A DNA stretch of 11,783 nucleotides from Geobacteraceae bacterium (GCA_027064785.1 JAMOPE010000243.1:1-11783); one strand, 5' to 3'; shown: positions 1-7,280, counted from the stretch's first letter. Program-made: numbers and translations. The notes: generated by a model not told the origin, from the sequence alone.

Positions 1-1821
1 CGTTCCAGCAATACGACTGCGGTCATTGTCCTTAGTTTGCTGGCTTTCCTTGCGGGAGTTTTCTGGTTATCACACCGGAATCTGTTTCGTAGGCATATTC
101 AGATGCCGATGGAATTGATCAGTCAACGACTTGAAGATTTTCAGCAGGGCGACCATTTAACGCCGATGTCTCTGGGGCGGAATGATGAGTGGGAAAGTAT
201 TGAGATTGTTTTCAACAAGATGCTGGCTAATCTGGAAAAGAGTATGTCGGCACTGCGTGAGTCAGAAAAGCGTTACCGCGAGATCTTTACCAATACCACC
301 GAAGGAGTTTTCCGGGCTACACTGTCGGGGCAGTTTGTTGAGTTGAATCCGGCTGGCGCTTTTATCTTTGGTTTTGATTCTGCAGACGAGGCGATCAAGG
401 CTTATCCCGACCTTGGTGAATATTTATATTCCGATCCTCAGGAGCGGGATCGAGTCCTCGCTCGTTTGTACCGTTACGAGAAGAGCCTCAATTACGAAAC
501 GATCATGCGGCGTAAAGACGGGACATCAATCTGGGTTTCTATCAGCAATTACTTGGTACGGGATGATGACGGGAATATCCTGTATATTGAGGGAACATTT
601 CGCGATATTTCGGAACAACGGGCAGCTCAGGAATCGTTGCAGCAGCTGAAAACCTACTTGCAGAATATTATTGATTCAATGCCATCGGTTCTGGTCGGTG
701 TTGATATCAACATGACTGTCACGCTGTGGAATAAACGGGCCACGGAAGAGAGTTGTATCCTTTCCAAGGATGCAATTGGGCTTCCTTTTACCGGGGTGTG
801 CCAACTTTTTGAGTCGGAGGTCTATCTGCCGAAACTGACAGAGACACTTCGTCGTCGTAAACCGAACCGTTTACTGAAGGTTGAAAGCATCAAAAAAACA
901 GCAGCCGGCAAGAACCGTTATTTTGATATTCTGATTTATCCATTGTCATTGACCGAGGTAAGCGGGGCCGTTATTCACATGGACGATGTGACGGAACGGA
1001 TTCATCTTGAAGAGATGATGGTACGTTCTGAAAAAATGCAATTGATCGGTGGTCTGGCTGCGGGTCTGGCACATGAAATCAACAATCCTCTTGCCGTTAT
1101 TTTGCAAAATGCCCAGGTTCTGGGGCGGCGCTTATCGCCAAGTTTGGATAAAAATCACCAGACAGCCCGGGAGCTTGGAACGACAGTTGAAACGATTGCG
1201 GAATATATTAAATTGCGTGGCTGTGAAAAGATGATCCACTCAATTTCTGATGCCGGGCAGCGGGCGGCTAAAATTGTAGAGAATATGCAGAGCTTCAGCC
1301 GCCGTGGCGCATCAAGCTTTATCCCCTGTTCTCTATCCGATCTTATTGAGCGGACAATTGATCTGGCCGGCAGCGATCACGACATGCGGAAAAATTTTGA
1401 TTTTAAGAAGATTCGCATTGTCCGTGATTATGACACGGTTCCCCATGTTTGCTGTGAAGCCAGTCAGATTCAGCAGGTTGTTCTCAGCCTGTTGAAAAAC
1501 GCGGCTCAAGCTTTGAGCTCTGGAGCGGAAGATCCGCAGATTACCATTCGACTGAGCTCTCCGGCGAACGATCGTGTTTCTCTGCAGATTGAGGATAACG
1601 GTCCAGGGATGACTGCTGATGTCGTTGCACGGATTTTTGATCCGTTCTACACCACCCGTGACGTTGGGCAGGGAACAGGGCTGGGATTGTCAGTCGCCTA
1701 TTTTATTGTGACCCAGAACCATCGGGGAAACTTGAGCGTGAGGTCGGAAGAAGGGCGTGGTAGCCAGTTTGACCTGCTACTGCCCGTATCTCATGATACT
1801 GAGGTCTGTGCTTTAGTCTGA
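1..1821 (+). CDS. Membrane PAS-PAS sensor histidine kinase (5' end outside window)
   Basis: The frame is open from the first base, so the real start lies upstream; residues here are counted from the TTG at 37. A hydrophobic segment (about 1-12, extending upstream to the window edge) is the last transmembrane helix. It is followed by a HAMP-like linker (about 18-70), a first PAS domain (about 78-198, ending in the typical GTFRDISEQRAAQ), a second PAS domain (about 204-325), HisKA and HATPase_c. The phosphoacceptor is His346 in HEINNPL. ATPase boxes are visible: N box with Asn488, G1 with Asp520 (DNGPGM), F box (DPFYTT), and G2 GQGTGLGL at 544-551. The protein should autophosphorylate on His and pass phosphate to a response regulator that is not encoded just downstream, so its partner may lie upstream or elsewhere. 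The signal is unknown; a periplasmic sensor may precede the window. The HisKA hairpin is about 25 residues longer than usual. The hemerythrin gene follows after 12 bases, suggesting co-transcription. Confidence 0.93.
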   Translation, partial: RSSNTTAVIVLSLLAFLAGVFWLSHRNLFRRHIQMPMELISQRLEDFQQGDHLTPMSLGRNDEWESIEIVFNKMLANLEKSMSALRESEKRYREIFTNTTEGVFRATLSGQFVELNPAGAFIFGFDSADEAIKAYPDLGEYLYSDPQERDRVLARLYRYEKSLNYETIMRRKDGTSIWVSISNYLVRDDDGNILYIEGTFRDISEQRAAQESLQQLKTYLQNIIDSMPSVLVGVDINMTVTLWNKRATEESCILSKDAIGLPFTGVCQLFESEVYLPKLTETLRRRKPNRLLKVESIKKTAAGKNRYFDILIYPLSLTEVSGAVIHMDDVTERIHLEEMMVRSEKMQLIGGLAAGLAHEINNPLAVILQNAQVLGRRLSPSLDKNHQTARELGTTVETIAEYIKLRGCEKMIHSISDAGQRAAKIVENMQSFSRRGASSFIPCSLSDLIERTIDLAGSDHDMRKNFDFKKIRIVRDYDTVPHVCCEASQIQQVVLSLLKNAAQALSSGAEDPQITIRLSSPANDRVSLQIEDNGPGMTADVVARIFDPFYTTRDVGQGTGLGLSVAYFIVTQNHRGNLSVRSEEGRGSQFDLLLPVSHDTEVCALV

Positions 1822-1833
1822 TATGTGAGACTT

Positions 1834-2249
1834 ATGGCAGTTATCGGTTGGAAAGAGGTTTACGCAACGGGGATTGTCGCACTCGATAACGAGCATCGAG
1901 GGCTGATTGCTGAAATTAATCGTCTTTACGAGGCGATTCGTGATAAACGCAGCGAAAAAATACTGGCAGAAATATTGGCATTATTGACGGTTTATACTGT
2001 TGAACATTTTCAGCATGAAGAGAGGTTGATGGCCGCATATCATTTTCCGGGCTGGATGATCATCGCAAAATTCATCAGGCACTGATTGCCAGGGTCGATG
2101 AGTTTCGACAACGGTCAGAAGCGGGGGACGAGGGTATTTCGCAAGAGTTGCTGCAGTTTCTCCGATCGTGGTTGTTGGAGCATATTGTTGAAGTTGATAA
2201 GCAATACGGTCCGTATCTGGAATCACGTGGTGGTCGCTTCATCGAGTAA
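1834..2249 (+). pseudogene. Bacteriohemerythrin, frameshifted
   Basis: Bacteriohemerythrins bind O2 at a carboxylate-bridged di-iron site and serve as oxygen sensors or carriers. The first frame (ATG 1834, stop about 2085) gives MAVIGWKEVYATGIVALDNEH with ligand His21, then HFQHEE with His58 and Glu62. It then runs out of register after YHFPG. The frame starting at 2055 continues the family perfectly with DDHRKIH (the H-x3-H ligand pair) and HIVEVD (the H-x4-D ligand pair), ending at TAA 2247-2249. Joined, the product would be about 138 residues, a normal full length. One base is missing between GGC (2050-2052) and GAT (2055); a lost C or T would restore PGLDDHRK. An upstream GTG at 1825 is possible, but ATG 1834 fits the family start better. 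There is no strong ribosome-binding site. The break is either a recent real mutation or a sequencing error. The downstream half shows no decay: it has no internal stops and all ligands are intact. Confidence 0.88.
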
Positions 2250-2284
2250 TCTCTTTGAAATGTAAAATGTTGAGTAAAACGAGA

Positions 2285-2311
2285 GGCTGTTCCTGACGGA
2301 GCCGCCTTTTT
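2285..2311 (+). terminator. Possible weak rho-independent terminator
   Basis: GGCT (2285-2288) can pair with AGCC (2300-2303), extended by GT/AC with a bulge. GCC and a run of five T (2307-2311) follow. It sits 36 bases after the hemerythrin stop and would end the kinase-hemerythrin transcript. The stem is short, so this is tentative. Confidence 0.35.
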
Positions 2312-2323
2312 GTTTGATATCTC

Positions 2324-2353
2324 TTGCAGATCGTGACTTAATCTGCTGATAAT
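2324..2353 (+). promoter_or_regulatory. Candidate sigma-70 promoter for asnS
   Basis: TTGCAG (2324-2329) and GATAAT (2348-2353) are separated by 18 bases and would start transcription about 40 bases before the asnS ATG. The -10 box is good and the -35 box is only partial. The position, between a possible terminator and a housekeeping gene, is the main support. Confidence 0.35.
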
Positions 2354-2400
2354 CTCCAAAAGGTTTCTTTGTTTCTGAAAAGTTTGAAAGGATATAGAAA

Positions 2401-3792
2401 ATGAGTGACACCAAAAAGACATCGATTAAACAGATTTTGCAGTCGCAGCAAGCCGAGCCGGAAATCTGTGTTAAAGGTTGGGTGCGTTCGATCCGTCGCG
2501 GCAAAGACGTTGCCTTTCTCACCATGAACGATGGTAGTTGCTTTGCTTCGGTACAAATTGTTTTGAGCCCGGACATTGATAATTACGATGCTGTCTCCCG
2601 TGTCGGAACCGGGGCGTGTCTTGTCGTTGTCGGGGCTCTGGTTGAATCCCCGGCAAAAGGTCAGGACTGGGAACTTCAGGCTCAGACTATTGAGATCATT
2701 GGTGCTGCAGATGAGAGTTATCCTTTACAGAAAAAGCGTCATACTCTCGAATATCTGCGGACTATTGCTCACCTGCGTCCCCGCTCCAATACATTTGGAG
2801 CTGTTTTCCGGATGCGTAGTGCCCTGTCGTTTGCGGTTCACCAGTTTTTTCAACAGCGTGGTTTTCTTTATGTTCAAACTCCGATTATTACTGCCAACGA
2901 TTGTGAGGGTGCGGGGGAACTTTTTCGGGTGACGACTCTTGATCCGCAAAATCCACCTCTTTTGGATGGAAAGGTCGACTGGAGCCGTGATTTCTTTGGC
3001 GAACAAACGGGGCTAACGGTGAGTGGACAGTTGCAGGGGGAATTATTTGCGACAGCTTTCTCCGATATCTACACTTTTGGACCGACTTTCCGTGCTGAAA
3101 ACTCCAATACCAGTCGTCATGCCGCTGAGTTCTGGATGATTGAACCCGAGATTGCATTTGCTGACCTACGTGATAACTGTCAATTGGGGGAGGATTTTCT
3201 CCGCTATCTGGTGACGTATGCCCTGGATCATTGTCACGAAGACCTCGACTTTTTCAATCAGCGGATTGAAAAGGGGCTGATTGAAAAACTTGAAACACTG
3301 GCAAAAGCTAACTTTACAACGGTGACTTATACCGAGGCCGTTGAACGACTGCAGAAATCGGGACAGAAATTTGAGTTCCCGGTTGAATGGGGACTCGATC
3401 TGCAATCGGAACATGAACGCTATCTGACCGAGAAAGTTTTTAACGGGCCGGTTTTTGTCACCGATTATCCGAAACAGATCAAAGCATTTTATATGCGGAT
3501 GAACGATGACGGGAAAACTGTTGCGGCGATGGATCTTCTCGTCCCAAGGGTCGGAGAAATTATCGGTGGCAGCCAGCGGGAAGAACGTCTCGATGTCCTG
3601 CAGGCACGGATGGCGGCCCAGGGGATTGCTCCTGACGACATGAGCTGGTATCTCGATATCCGTCGCTGGGGAAGTTGTCCGCATGCCGGATTTGGACTTG
3701 GTTTTGAGCGGTTAATTATGTACCTGACCGGGATGGAAAACATCCGCGACGTTATCCCGTTCCCGCGGACTCCTGGACATGCACGGTTCTAG
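2401..3792 (+). CDS. asnS: Asparaginyl-tRNA synthetase
   Basis: This class IIb cytoplasmic enzyme charges tRNA-Asn with asparagine using ATP. At 463 residues it is a normal length. An N-terminal OB-fold anticodon-binding domain (about 20-105; VKGWVRSIRRGKDVAFLTMNDG) precedes the catalytic core. Motif 2 is at 230-240 (FRAENSNTSRH, Arg231 contacting ATP) followed by EFWMIEPE. Motif 3 is GFGLGFER at 430-437 with the invariant Arg437. The C-terminus (DVIPFPRTPGHARF) matches the usual AsnRS ending, so the gene is complete. The start ATG 2401 is preceded by GAAAGG (2386-2391) at about 9 bases. The oddity is at the 3' end: the last Phe codon and TAG stop are the first unit of a heptamer array, and the next gene's ATG (3779) lies inside asnS, a 14-base overlap in another frame. 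No terminator is visible after asnS, so read-through into the sensor kinase gene is likely. Confidence 0.98.
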   Translation: MSDTKKTSIKQILQSQQAEPEICVKGWVRSIRRGKDVAFLTMNDGSCFASVQIVLSPDIDNYDAVSRVGTGACLVVVGALVESPAKGQDWELQAQTIEIIGAADESYPLQKKRHTLEYLRTIAHLRPRSNTFGAVFRMRSALSFAVHQFFQQRGFLYVQTPIITANDCEGAGELFRVTTLDPQNPPLLDGKVDWSRDFFGEQTGLTVSGQLQGELFATAFSDIYTFGPTFRAENSNTSRHAAEFWMIEPEIAFADLRDNCQLGEDFLRYLVTYALDHCHEDLDFFNQRIEKGLIEKLETLAKANFTTVTYTEAVERLQKSGQKFEFPVEWGLDLQSEHERYLTEKVFNGPVFVTDYPKQIKAFYMRMNDDGKTVAAMDLLVPRVGEIIGGSQREERLDVLQARMAAQGIAPDDMSWYLDIRRWGSCPHAGFGLGFERLIMYLTGMENIRDVIPFPRTPGHARF

Positions 3793-5650
3793 GTTCAAGG
3801 TTCTAGGTTCTAGGTTCAAGGTTCTAGGTTCTAGGTTCAAGGTTCTAGGTTCTAGGTTCAAGGTTCAAGGTTCTAGGTTCAAGGTTCTAGGTTCTAGGTT
3901 CAAGGTTCTGTGTTTCTGGTCTTGCCTGTCCTTGCTCCTTGTCCCTTGTGCCTTGGTCCTTCTTCTTTACATTGCACCAGCTTTTGCCGAAGAACCGGTA
4001 CGTCAGGATCTGCCGGTACGGATCGGTGGGGACTATAATTATCCCCCCTACGAGTACCTCGACTCGGATGGGTTGCCGACGGGATATAATGTCGAGCTGA
4101 CTCAGGCGATTGCCCGGGTGATGGGGATGGAGATTAATATCCAGCTTGGCTCGTGGGGAAGTATGCGACAGGCGCTGGATAAGGGTGATGTTGATATCCT
4201 GATGGGGATGGCGCACACCAAAGAGCGTCTTGACGAGGTCGACTTCTCAATTCCTCACGCTAAAGTTCATCAATCTATCTGGATTCGCAATGATAACCGG
4301 ACAATTCGTTCGGTAAAAGACCTTGAAGGGAAAGAGGTCATTGTGATGAAGGGAAGTGTGATGCACGACTACATGATCGAGAACGGCATTGTTGCTGATC
4401 TGTTTATGGTGCAGTCGCTTGCTGATGCACTCAATTTGCTTGCATCGGGACATCACGATTGTGCTTTGGTGGCAAAATTGCCCGGTGAATATCTCCTCAG
4501 CAGTTTGCATCTGAGCAATATTCATCCGATCGCCCGACCTCTGGTTGCCCAAAATTATGGTTTTGCTGTTAAAAAGGGAAATCTTGAGTTGCTGGCTCCC
4601 TTCAATGAAGGTTTGGCACTGCTTAAAAAGACCGGTGACTATCGCCGGATTCGTGAGAAATGGCTGGGGGTTTTACAGCCGGAGCCTATTTCGTGGCACA
4701 ATATCATCCGTTATGGCGCACTGGTCATTGGGCCGCTGCTTCTGGTGCTGATTGCTTTTGCACTGTGGTCGCGGACGTTACGCCGACAGGTGGCTCTGCG
4801 AACTAAGGAGTTGGAGCGGGAAATTGCTGAGCGGATGAAATCGGCAGAAGAATTACAGATTCGCCAGAAACAGCTTCTCCATGCCGACAAAATGACCTCA
4901 CTGGGGGTGTTGGTCGCGGGGGTTGCTCATGAAATTAACAATCCTAATGGCTTAATTCAGTTGAGTTTGCCTCAGTTAAGTAAGACATATCAAAGCATTG
5001 AGCCTATTTTGGATAAATATTACGAAGAGCAGGGAAATTTCAAGCTTGGCTGGTTCCCCTATTCACGAATGCGTCGCGAAATTCCAAAGATGCTTGAGGA
5101 GATGCTGGAAAGCTCCAACCGGATTAAGCGAATTGTCGAGGACCTTAAAGATTTTGCCCGGCGAAATGATTCGGGGCTGGACGATGCGGTTGATCTGAAT
5201 GATGTTGTCTCTTCGGCGTTGCGCTTGGTTGATAACACTCTCCGTAATGCGACCCATAATTTCAGTATCGATTATGCTGCCGATCTCCCGTTGTTCCGGG
5301 GAAATGGGCATCGGATCGAACAGGTTGTCGTTAATCTGATTTTAAATGCCTGTCAGGCGTTGACATCGGTTGAGCAATCGATACAGTTGCGCACTTATGC
5401 ACTTGCTGATGAAAAAATGGTTGTCCTTGAAGTGACGGATGAAGGCTGTGGCCTGGATGAAGAGACCCTGAGCCGCATTACCGATCCGTTTTTTACGACA
5501 AAACGTGAATCTGGCGGAACCGGTCTGGGACTTTCCGTTTCGGATGGCATCGTCAAAGACCACCATGGACGCCTAGAATTCAGCTCACAGCCGGAAGAGG
5601 GGATGGTTGTGACGCTTTTGTTGCCAATTAAAGAGGAAGAACATGATTGA
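3779..5650 (+). CDS. Sensor histidine kinase with periplasmic SBP_bac_3 ligand-binding domain
   Basis: A 623-residue membrane kinase. Residues 3-44 are six copies of GSRFKVL (one ends in Q), encoded by the heptamer array, giving a strongly cationic N-terminal region. A hydrophobic signal segment (about 49-67) follows, with an AFA cleavage site after residue 70. The SBP_bac_3 domain (about 81-296) keeps Arg150 in HTKER and Asp227 in HHDCAL, the positions that in amino-acid-binding proteins hold the ligand's carboxylate and amine, so an amino-acid-like ligand is plausible. A transmembrane helix (309-330), a coiled-coil linker, HisKA (His384 in HEINNPN) and HATPase_c (Asn523, Asp554, GGTGLGL 579-585) complete it. 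There is no receiver domain. The gene overlaps the next by 8 bases, so the downstream regulator is its obvious partner. ATG 3779 has no convincing ribosome-binding site. TTG 3932 and TTG 3953 are in-frame alternatives, but they would leave a signal peptide without its positive charges. Confidence 0.92.
   Translation: MHGSRFKVLGSRFKVLGSRFKVLGSRFKVQGSRFKVLGSRFKVLCFWSCLSLLLVPCALVLLLYIAPAFAEEPVRQDLPVRIGGDYNYPPYEYLDSDGLPTGYNVELTQAIARVMGMEINIQLGSWGSMRQALDKGDVDILMGMAHTKERLDEVDFSIPHAKVHQSIWIRNDNRTIRSVKDLEGKEVIVMKGSVMHDYMIENGIVADLFMVQSLADALNLLASGHHDCALVAKLPGEYLLSSLHLSNIHPIARPLVAQNYGFAVKKGNLELLAPFNEGLALLKKTGDYRRIREKWLGVLQPEPISWHNIIRYGALVIGPLLLVLIAFALWSRTLRRQVALRTKELEREIAERMKSAEELQIRQKQLLHADKMTSLGVLVAGVAHEINNPNGLIQLSLPQLSKTYQSIEPILDKYYEEQGNFKLGWFPYSRMRREIPKMLEEMLESSNRIKRIVEDLKDFARRNDSGLDDAVDLNDVVSSALRLVDNTLRNATHNFSIDYAADLPLFRGNGHRIEQVVVNLILNACQALTSVEQSIQLRTYALADEKMVVLEVTDEGCGLDEETLSRITDPFFTTKRESGGTGLGLSVSDGIVKDHHGRLEFSSQPEEGMVVTLLLPIKEEEHD
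3787..3905 (+). repeat. Perfect heptamer tandem array, 17 x TTC(T/A)AGG
   Basis: Seventeen uninterrupted 7-base units differ only at base 4. Writing T for TTCTAGG and A for TTCAAGG, the order is TATTATTATTAATATTA. Unit 1 supplies the final Phe codon and TAG stop of asnS. In the sensor kinase frame, three units (21 bases) encode GSRFKVL. The units that would place TAG in that frame are numbers 2, 5, 8, 11, 14 and 17, and all six are the A form, so the frame stays open. A degenerate TTCTGTG (3906-3912) follows the array. It resembles in style the short tandem heptamer repeats known from cyanobacteria. No spacers or longer repeats are present, so it is not a CRISPR. Confidence 0.97.
3930..3964 (+). 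repeat. Degenerate heptamer run, CCTTGNN, opposite orientation to the main array
   Basis: CCTT recurs at 3930, 3937, 3944, 3951 and 3958, exactly seven bases apart. The first four units are CCTTGCT, CCTTGTC, CCTTGTG and CCTTGGT, and the fifth is CCTTCTT. Since CCTTGAA is the reverse complement of TTCAAGG, this looks like a decayed, inverted relative of the array 25 bases upstream. It codes for part of the signal-peptide core (about residues 51-62) of the sensor kinase. The spacing is seen directly; common origin is inference. Confidence 0.7.
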
Positions 5651-7058
5651 GACAAAACCGTATCCCTCTTTCGGGGTATTGTTAGTTGATGATGAGCTAC
5701 CATGGCTGCGTAGTTTAAGTTTGGCTCTGGAAGGGCCGGGGGGGATTACAAATCTGCATCAGTGTGCGGACAGTCGCGATGTTATGTCGACCCTGGAGTC
5801 CAATGAAATCGGTTTAGTTCTTCTCGATTTGACGATGCCCCACCTTTCCGGGGATGAATTGCTTGAACAGATTGTTGAGGACTTTCCACACGTCAGGGTG
5901 ATCATCCTCAGCGGCATGAATCAGTTGGAAACGGCAGTGAATTGTATGCGTGCCGGTGCGTTCGATTACTACGTCAAGACGATTGATGAAGAACGGCTGG
6001 TTGAGGGAGTTCTGCGTGCGATCCGGATGGTTGAACTGGAGTATGAAAACCGTGCGATCAGGCGGCGGTTTTTCCGGGAAAAGCTTGATACTCCTGAAGT
6101 TTTCTCCTCCATTGTGACGAATAATGCAGCGATGCGTGCCTGTTTTCAATATCTGGAGGCGGTCGCACCCAGCCATCAGCCAATTTTGATTACCGGTGAA
6201 AGCGGCGTTGGTAAAGAGCTGATTGCCGAAGCTGTCCATACGCTCAGCGGTAATCGCGGTGAACTGGTGTCGGTCAACGTTGCCGGGCTTGATGATAATG
6301 TTTTCGCCGATACTTTGTTCGGTCATGTCCGTGGTGCTTTTACCGGTGCCGATAATATTCGCAAGGGGATGATAGAAAAGGCTGCCGGCGGGACACTCTT
6401 CCTTGATGAAATCGGAGATCTGAACGCAGCCTCTCAGGTGAAATTACTCAGGCTGTTGCAAAGCGGGGAATATTATCCGCTGGGAAGTGATCAGCCTAAG
6501 CAGATGACCGCCCGTGTTGTGGTTGCAACCCATGCCGACCTCGATGCCAAGATGGCACTGGGTGAATTTCGTCGCGATTTATATTATCGTTTGTATTCAC
6601 ACCATGTCCACGTGCCGCCGCTGCGCGAACGTAAGGATGATCTGGTGCTTCTTCTCGATCATTTTTTAACCGAGGCGGCTAAGAACCTGGGAAAAAAGAA
6701 GCCGACTCCGCCAAAAGAACTGGCAGTCTTGCTCTCGACCTATGATTTTCCCGGGAACATTCGTGAATTGGAAGCGATGGTTTATGATGCGGTCAGTCAA
6801 CACCAGCAGAAGACGCTGTCGATGCAAAGTTTTCTTGCCCGTATCGGCTCTCAGGCGGAACATCCTACCGTTGATTACTCCCCGGAGGTGGGAAATCCCT
6901 TTGCTGTTCTGACCCCTTTGCCGACACTGCAGCAGGCTGGACAATTGCTGGTTGAAGAGGCGATGCAGCGTTCTGATGGGAATCAGAGTATTGCCGCGCG
7001 TCTGTTGGGGATTTCTCAGCCAGCACTGAGTAAGAGACTGAAAGAGAAACGCCGCTAA
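5643..7058 (+). CDS. NtrC-family sigma-54-dependent response regulator
   Basis: A 471-residue activator. The receiver domain (about 10-125) has acidic pocket Asp16/Asp17, phosphoacceptor Asp62 (LLDLTMP), Ser90 and Lys112. The AAA+ domain (about 155-395) has Walker A GESGVGKE (185-192), the sigma-54-contacting loop GAFTGA (231-236), Walker B (GGTLFLDEIGDL) and an arginine-rich sensor region (PPLRERKDD). The C-terminus (about 430-470, ending in NQSIAARLLGISQPALSKRL) is a Fis-type helix-turn-helix. It should, when phosphorylated, bind upstream sites and remodel sigma-54 RNA polymerase using ATP. Its ATG lies inside the last codons of the kinase gene (8-base overlap, translational coupling), making the pair a two-component system. 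The nearest downstream target is the TRAP transporter, which has a matching sigma-54 promoter at 7265-7280. No strong terminator directly follows; a bulged hairpin lies at 7165-7189. Confidence 0.96.
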   Translation: MIETKPYPSFGVLLVDDELPWLRSLSLALEGPGGITNLHQCADSRDVMSTLESNEIGLVLLDLTMPHLSGDELLEQIVEDFPHVRVIILSGMNQLETAVNCMRAGAFDYYVKTIDEERLVEGVLRAIRMVELEYENRAIRRRFFREKLDTPEVFSSIVTNNAAMRACFQYLEAVAPSHQPILITGESGVGKELIAEAVHTLSGNRGELVSVNVAGLDDNVFADTLFGHVRGAFTGADNIRKGMIEKAAGGTLFLDEIGDLNAASQVKLLRLLQSGEYYPLGSDQPKQMTARVVVATHADLDAKMALGEFRRDLYYRLYSHHVHVPPLRERKDDLVLLLDHFLTEAAKNLGKKKPTPPKELAVLLSTYDFPGNIRELEAMVYDAVSQHQQKTLSMQSFLARIGSQAEHPTVDYSPEVGNPFAVLTPLPTLQQAGQLLVEEAMQRSDGNQSIAARLLGISQPALSKRLKEKRR

Positions 7059-7061
7059 ACA

Positions 7062-7166
7062 CCTATAACTTTAGTTATATTTATTGTTATGGTTATAATT
7101 CCTAACCCATTGAAACTGAAACAGTATTTTGTTTTTATTGGGAGTTTTTTTAAATGTGGTTATAGG
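7062..7166 (+). promoter_or_regulatory. Putative activator binding sites (GTTATA half-sites)
   Basis: A perfect inverted repeat TATAAC-TTTA-GTTATA lies at 7064-7079. A further GTTATA is at 7092-7097, preceded by the near copy GTTATG at 7086-7091. Another is at 7159-7164 within GGTTATAGG, whose reverse complement CCTATAACC nearly matches CCTATAACT at 7062-7070. They lie roughly 100-200 bases upstream of the sigma-54 promoter, the usual distance for enhancer sites of NtrC-type activators. Binding by the regulator encoded just upstream is inference. An imperfect IHF-like stretch (TATCAG then a T-run, 7235-7247) lies between sites and promoter. Confidence 0.5.
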
Positions 7167-7189
7167 CGTTGACCTCTTTGGATCACGCC
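7165..7189 (+). other. Bulged hairpin between regulator and transporter genes
   Basis: GGCG pairs with CGCC, TGA with TCA and CC with GG, around a TCTTT loop, with one bulged base on each side. Only a broken pyrimidine stretch follows (TTACTCTCCCT), so if it terminates the kinase-regulator transcript it does so weakly. It is also close to the 7159 GTTATA site. Confidence 0.35.
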
Positions 7190-7264
7190 TTACTCTCCCT
7201 GCTACTTTAAAACACCATTATGATATCGGTTGTTTATCAGTTTTTTTCTGAAATCCCGCCATGC

Positions 7265-7280
7265 TGGTATCGTCCTTGCT
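7265..7280 (+). promoter_or_regulatory. Sigma-54 (-24/-12) promoter of the TRAP transporter genes
   Basis: TGGTATCGTCCTTGCT fits the TGGCACG-N4-TTGCW consensus with the invariant GG (7266-7267) and GC (7278-7279) separated by exactly 10 bases. The start site would fall near 7291, leaving an 84-base leader before the binding-protein gene. A GAFTGA-containing activator is encoded immediately upstream. I see no good sigma-70 promoter nearer the gene. No riboswitch-like structure is evident in the leader. Confidence 0.75.

Noticed and set aside
2050..2060. Programmed -1 frameshift in the hemerythrin gene
   Set aside because: A -1 shift would join the halves, but there is no X-XXY-YYZ slippery heptamer and no evident stimulatory structure; a single-base loss is simpler.
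3787..3905. CRISPR-like array
   Set aside because: The units are seven bases, directly adjacent, and without unique spacers or nearby cas genes.
7235..7247. IHF site between activator sites and sigma-54 promoter
   Set aside because: TATCAG plus a T-run matches the consensus only partly and the region is A+T-rich; kept as a remark, not a feature.
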